Positions 60,601 through 64,000 of a stretch of DNA of 64,000 nucleotides are shown in pieces. Location: NCBI GenBank assembly GCA_012932295.1, contig JAAONU010000001.1, positions 8,207,104-8,271,103 of the forward strand, written 5' to 3'. The first letter of the stretch is position 1. Every line of letters begins with the position of its first letter. This DNA is from Cyclina sinensis. Its lineage: Eukaryota > Mollusca > Bivalvia > Venerida > Veneridae. Below the pieces are notes generated by a model that saw only the letters and a list, made by a program, of their open reading frames with translations, ran no database searches and was not told where the DNA came from. A program made the position numbers and the translations under genes.

Positions 60601-61473
60601 TTTCAAATGACAATGAAATAAACACTTATTGCTTGTATACAGAAAAGAGTTATTTTCTGTTGTTCTGTGTCGTCAAAAGTTCGCTTTAATCTTGTCCAGG
60701 CTTCAAAAAAATCGACCATAATGCAGTATATTACACGCCTACGCCAATGTTTCATCTTTTTCTCGTAATTAACTCCATAAATTATAGTGGATTGGTGCTA
60801 AGTTTTCTAGAAGGATTTTGAAAATACGCATAAATAAATTAGTGGCTTGGCAGCAGACGACACTGTAAGAAGTTGCCTACATAAATTTGGTTGTTATCTG
60901 CGATAGCAGTGGAAGTTTTATTGCTCAGATGAAAACAGGTTATTGAAAAATCCACAATGTTCCACAGTATCTATGTTCATAACTGCTTATCTTTAACACT
61001 GATGATATTTATAGTTTTTTGTAAGAATGAAGCATTACATTTGAATGAAATACTTTATGTTTGTCTAAATGAATGTATTTTGATATAGCTCTCAAGAAAC
61101 AAACAGGAAGTTTCGTAAAAATACCATGTAACAAATTAATTTTCTACTATATAGAAATTTTAGGAATATTTAGAATCAGAATTAACTGCAGATATTTTTA
61201 GAAATTTTCAGAAACAGTTATAGCATATCTTTTACCTGTGTAGTTTTAACAGTGGGTATTTTCTGAAACCAAATTCTACAAATCTAGAGGATCAGAAATC
61301 AATAAAATTGTGAAACTGAAAAGTAAGGACCAGTGGAGAAAAGACATAAAACTGAACTTAATAAATCTACAATAACTTGGCGTATTTAATTATATTACAC
61401 GCCGTAATCAGACGGACATTCTAAAATGATTATTTGTAGCTAGAAGAAGAAACGGTCCCAGCGAGTTATATGA
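57602..61473. other. No gene supported
   Basis: A minus frame at 59629-59414 has a hydrophobic start, a cysteine-containing segment (SSCRNPYLLARSKAEPCTG) and then a GTAAAT donor-like site, so a first exon of a small secreted protein is possible, but I cannot place it in a family. An ATA tract lies at 59943-59966. Confidence 0.3.
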
Positions 61474-62470
61474 TAAAACAACATGATATTACACAAAACA
61501 GACAACTCTGTTATACAAAATAGACAACACTATCACACAAAACAGACATCAATGTTACACAAAACAGACAACGCTATCACACAAAACAGAAACCAATGTT
61601 ACAGAAAACAGACAACTTTATAACACAAAACAAACATCAATGTCACACCTAACAAACAACGCTATAATACAAAACAGACATCAATGTTACAGAAAACAGA
61701 CAACTTTATAACACAAAACAGACATCAATGTCACTCCTAACAGACAACGCTATAATATAAAACAGACATCAATGTCACACAAAACAGACAACGCTATCAC
61801 ACAAAACAGAGATCAATGTCATATGTAACAGTCAACCCTATTACACAAAACAGACATCAATGTCACACAAAACAGACAACGCTATAATACAAAACAGAGA
61901 TAATTGTTACAGAAAACAGACAACTTTATAACACAAAACAGACATCAATGTCATACGTAACAGTCAACATTATTACACAAAACAGACATCAGTGTCAAAG
62001 AAAACAGACAACGCTATCACACAAAACAGACACCAATGTTACAGAAAACAGACAATTTTATAACACCAAACAGACATCAATGTCATACGTAACAGTCAAC
62101 GCTATTACACAAAACAAACATCAATGTTACACATAACAGTCAACGCTATCACACAAAACAGACATCAATGTTACACATAACAGTCAACGCTATAACACAA
62201 AACAGACATCAATGTTACACATAACAGTCAACGCTATCACACAAAACAGACATCAATGTTACACAAAACAGACAACTTTATAACATACTAACAGATAACT
62301 CTGTCACACAAAACCGACAATTGTTTCATACAAACATACAGATTTGTCACACAAAACAGGCAACGCTATCACACAAAACAGATAGCTCTGTCACACAAAA
62401 CAGACAATACTATCAGACAAAACAGACAGCTTTGTCCCCTAAACAGACAACACTTTTACACTAAGCACAC
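61474..62470. repeat. 22-bp minisatellite, about 45 units in 44-bp dimers
   Basis: Two unit types alternate: ACACAAAACAGACATCAATG with TT, and ACACAAAACAGACAACGCTA with TC. The edges are degenerate (61474-61560, 62280-62470). Not coding. Confidence 0.92.
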
Positions 62471-63480
62471 ATAATTTTTTAATTAAATAAGTTTCGTTTT
62501 CTGAAAATGCATCAGAGATAGTGTTCAAGGAGATAACAGATATTAAAAGTTATTGAAACGTTAATTAGCCGTTTTGATAAATAGCGTATTACAATAAATA
62601 CGAAAATTTCTAAACATGCTTTTTGGAAGCAATTGTTTGAAAAAAATAATAAAAATAATAATAATAAAAAAAACCTGAATAAAGATAACCAATGACTCAA
62701 CTGAACTTACATGAAGGAAGTGGCCTTATTCTGTACTATATGTATGAAGTCGTCATTTATCATAACATTTTTTAGCTGAAACAATGTAATAAATGCGTCT
62801 ACTATGTTTTAGTTGATTGAGTCTTTATAAAATTGATAGGGAAAAACACGCATCATGCGCATTCTTTATGTGACATGGACTGAATTATCTTAACAGGTCA
62901 CAAGTCAATGTATTAGTGTTTCAAAAGCGACAAAAACACCAGGCAATTTTTTCAAAAAATGTTTTTGTATGCCATTAAAGGATAATGTATATTTCCTAAC
63001 TTAAATGCTAGTTTTATTGCAATTTTCATTTACACAGTCTTAACAAGAGACGTCGAAAATAATGAATAGAAGTAGTTTTTTTTTTAATTAAAAAACAGCA
63101 ATTTTACGCCACTACTAATTGAGTTGAATAAACTTGCCATTTAGAATTTAAATAAATAAGGATCTATAGCGTATAATACTGATCAGTAATTGGTAAAATC
63201 ATGGATAAAGATTATAACACTAAAAGACTTTAACGATGCATAAAGTTTCAGTTAGATCAAAATCGCAGTTGCTTATTGCTGTTGACATTATGAACTAAAC
63301 CCTTACACTAACCTCTCTAATTATTATGTTTTTTTACCGAAGAAAAGACTGATGAACTGTATTTATCTTACAATGTTTTGAAAATAAGTGATACATTGTG
63401 GTTGATAAAATTGTTCTAATGGAATTAATTGTTGCAAAAATTTTGATAGTAGATGAAAATTCAACCAGATTCTTATTTAC
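62471..63480. other. No gene seen
   Basis: A/T-rich, with an A/AAT-rich tract at 62638-62672. No feature was recognised. Confidence 0.4.
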
Positions 63481-63488
63481 TTTTCCAA

Positions 63489-63995
63489 ATGCCTAAGAGA
63501 TACAGTAAAAATGGACACCGAAAAAGAAATAAACCGTCTCCAAAAAATAAAGAAAGTGACTCTTCGTCTGAAACATGAATGCTACATCGAGAGTGAAGAA
63601 GGTGAAGAAAGTGATCGTGATAGTAAAATTTCTATTTTGATACTGAACAATTCACAAATCATGGTAAAAATTTTGAATAGTCCAAAAAAAGGCCGAAAAC
63701 ATCCAATATGGCGCCACACATTTAACAAATGACTTAAAAATAGCTTCCATTATAGTTAATCAGATAAATAACAGATAATAGCAGAAATAATCAATGATGT
63801 CCAGTGAATACTTGAGGCAGAGGTTGATCAATTAGCTGACAAGCATGTTGCTGAAAATGTTGTCTTGCAAGCGGAAGTAATCAGCCTACACTGACACAAT
63901 TCATCCATTGAAAAACAACAATGGTACCGGTGACTTTTCTGTGTCGAAAGAAGAAATAGTAAATTTTATAAATAATTATTTTGTCTCAATATAAC
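63489..63995 (+). pseudogene. Decayed LINE-like retroelement relict
   Basis: A frame starting ATG at 63490 reads MPKRYSKNGHRKRNKPSPKN and a serine/acid-rich run, then continues after a +1 shift as SEEGEESDRDS. Further on, ILEAEVDQLADKHVAENVV looks like a coiled coil after an in-frame TGA, and PLKNNNGTG followed by SVSKEEIVNFINNYFVSI resembles the linker before the reverse transcriptase of non-LTR elements. Stops and shifts between the parts show decay. The family is uncertain and the element may continue beyond the window. Confidence 0.35.
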
Positions 63996-64000
63996 AGTCG

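Noticed and set aside
61474..62470. CRISPR-like array
   Set aside because: The short regular repeats have no unique spacers; units are contiguous 22-mers in a eukaryotic context, so it is a minisatellite.

Overview
The window looks like nuclear DNA of a bivalve mollusc, probably a heterodont clam. It is AT-rich, has no long intact ORF, and contains intron-split coding sequence. Many repeats are of types I associate with bivalve genomes: GAGGGCCATGATGGCC units, elements ending in GCCCCGAAGGG or CCCTTCGGGGAGC, TGACCTTGACC blocks and tRNA-derived SINEs. The organism call is inference. No prokaryotic gene, CRISPR array or standard RNA gene was seen.

Region 1-12 kb holds the only well-supported host genes. 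A complete four-exon gene on the minus strand (2114-3787) encodes a 208-residue secreted ependymin-related protein; exon phases and family motifs agree across all three introns. At 7867-8117 (+) there is a last exon of a cysteine-rich, PAN/apple-like protein. Part of that exon and its upstream intron is duplicated and broken at 10.2-11.1 kb.

Region 12-18.8 kb is mostly featureless apart from a 0.9-kb, 28-bp minisatellite that is open in all six frames. Region 18.8-30 kb is a mosaic of mollusc repeats centred on a 3.9-kb element with ~0.93-kb terminal inverted repeats and a 5-bp target duplication. AGCAGAA/TTCTGC minisatellites lie on both sides of it in mirrored orientation.

Region 30-64 kb is largely non-coding, with insertions of tRNA-bearing mobile elements, two SINEs with clear target duplications, hairpin elements, several minisatellites (38, 56, 42 and 22 bp) and a decayed LINE-like relict at the right end.

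The most interesting signal is a superfamily of ~430-bp TTAA-flanked inverted-repeat elements, at 318, 33249 and 39130 plus a second family at 35144. All share one architecture: terminal inverted repeats, an internal perfect hairpin, and a tRNA-like module with A and B boxes. They look like SINE/MITE chimeras. Other candidates are a family of hairpin elements whose arms differ in sequence but stay self-complementary, and the large inverted-repeat element with a CACGGTG terminus. Coordinates of repeats are read by eye and edges may be off by a few bases.
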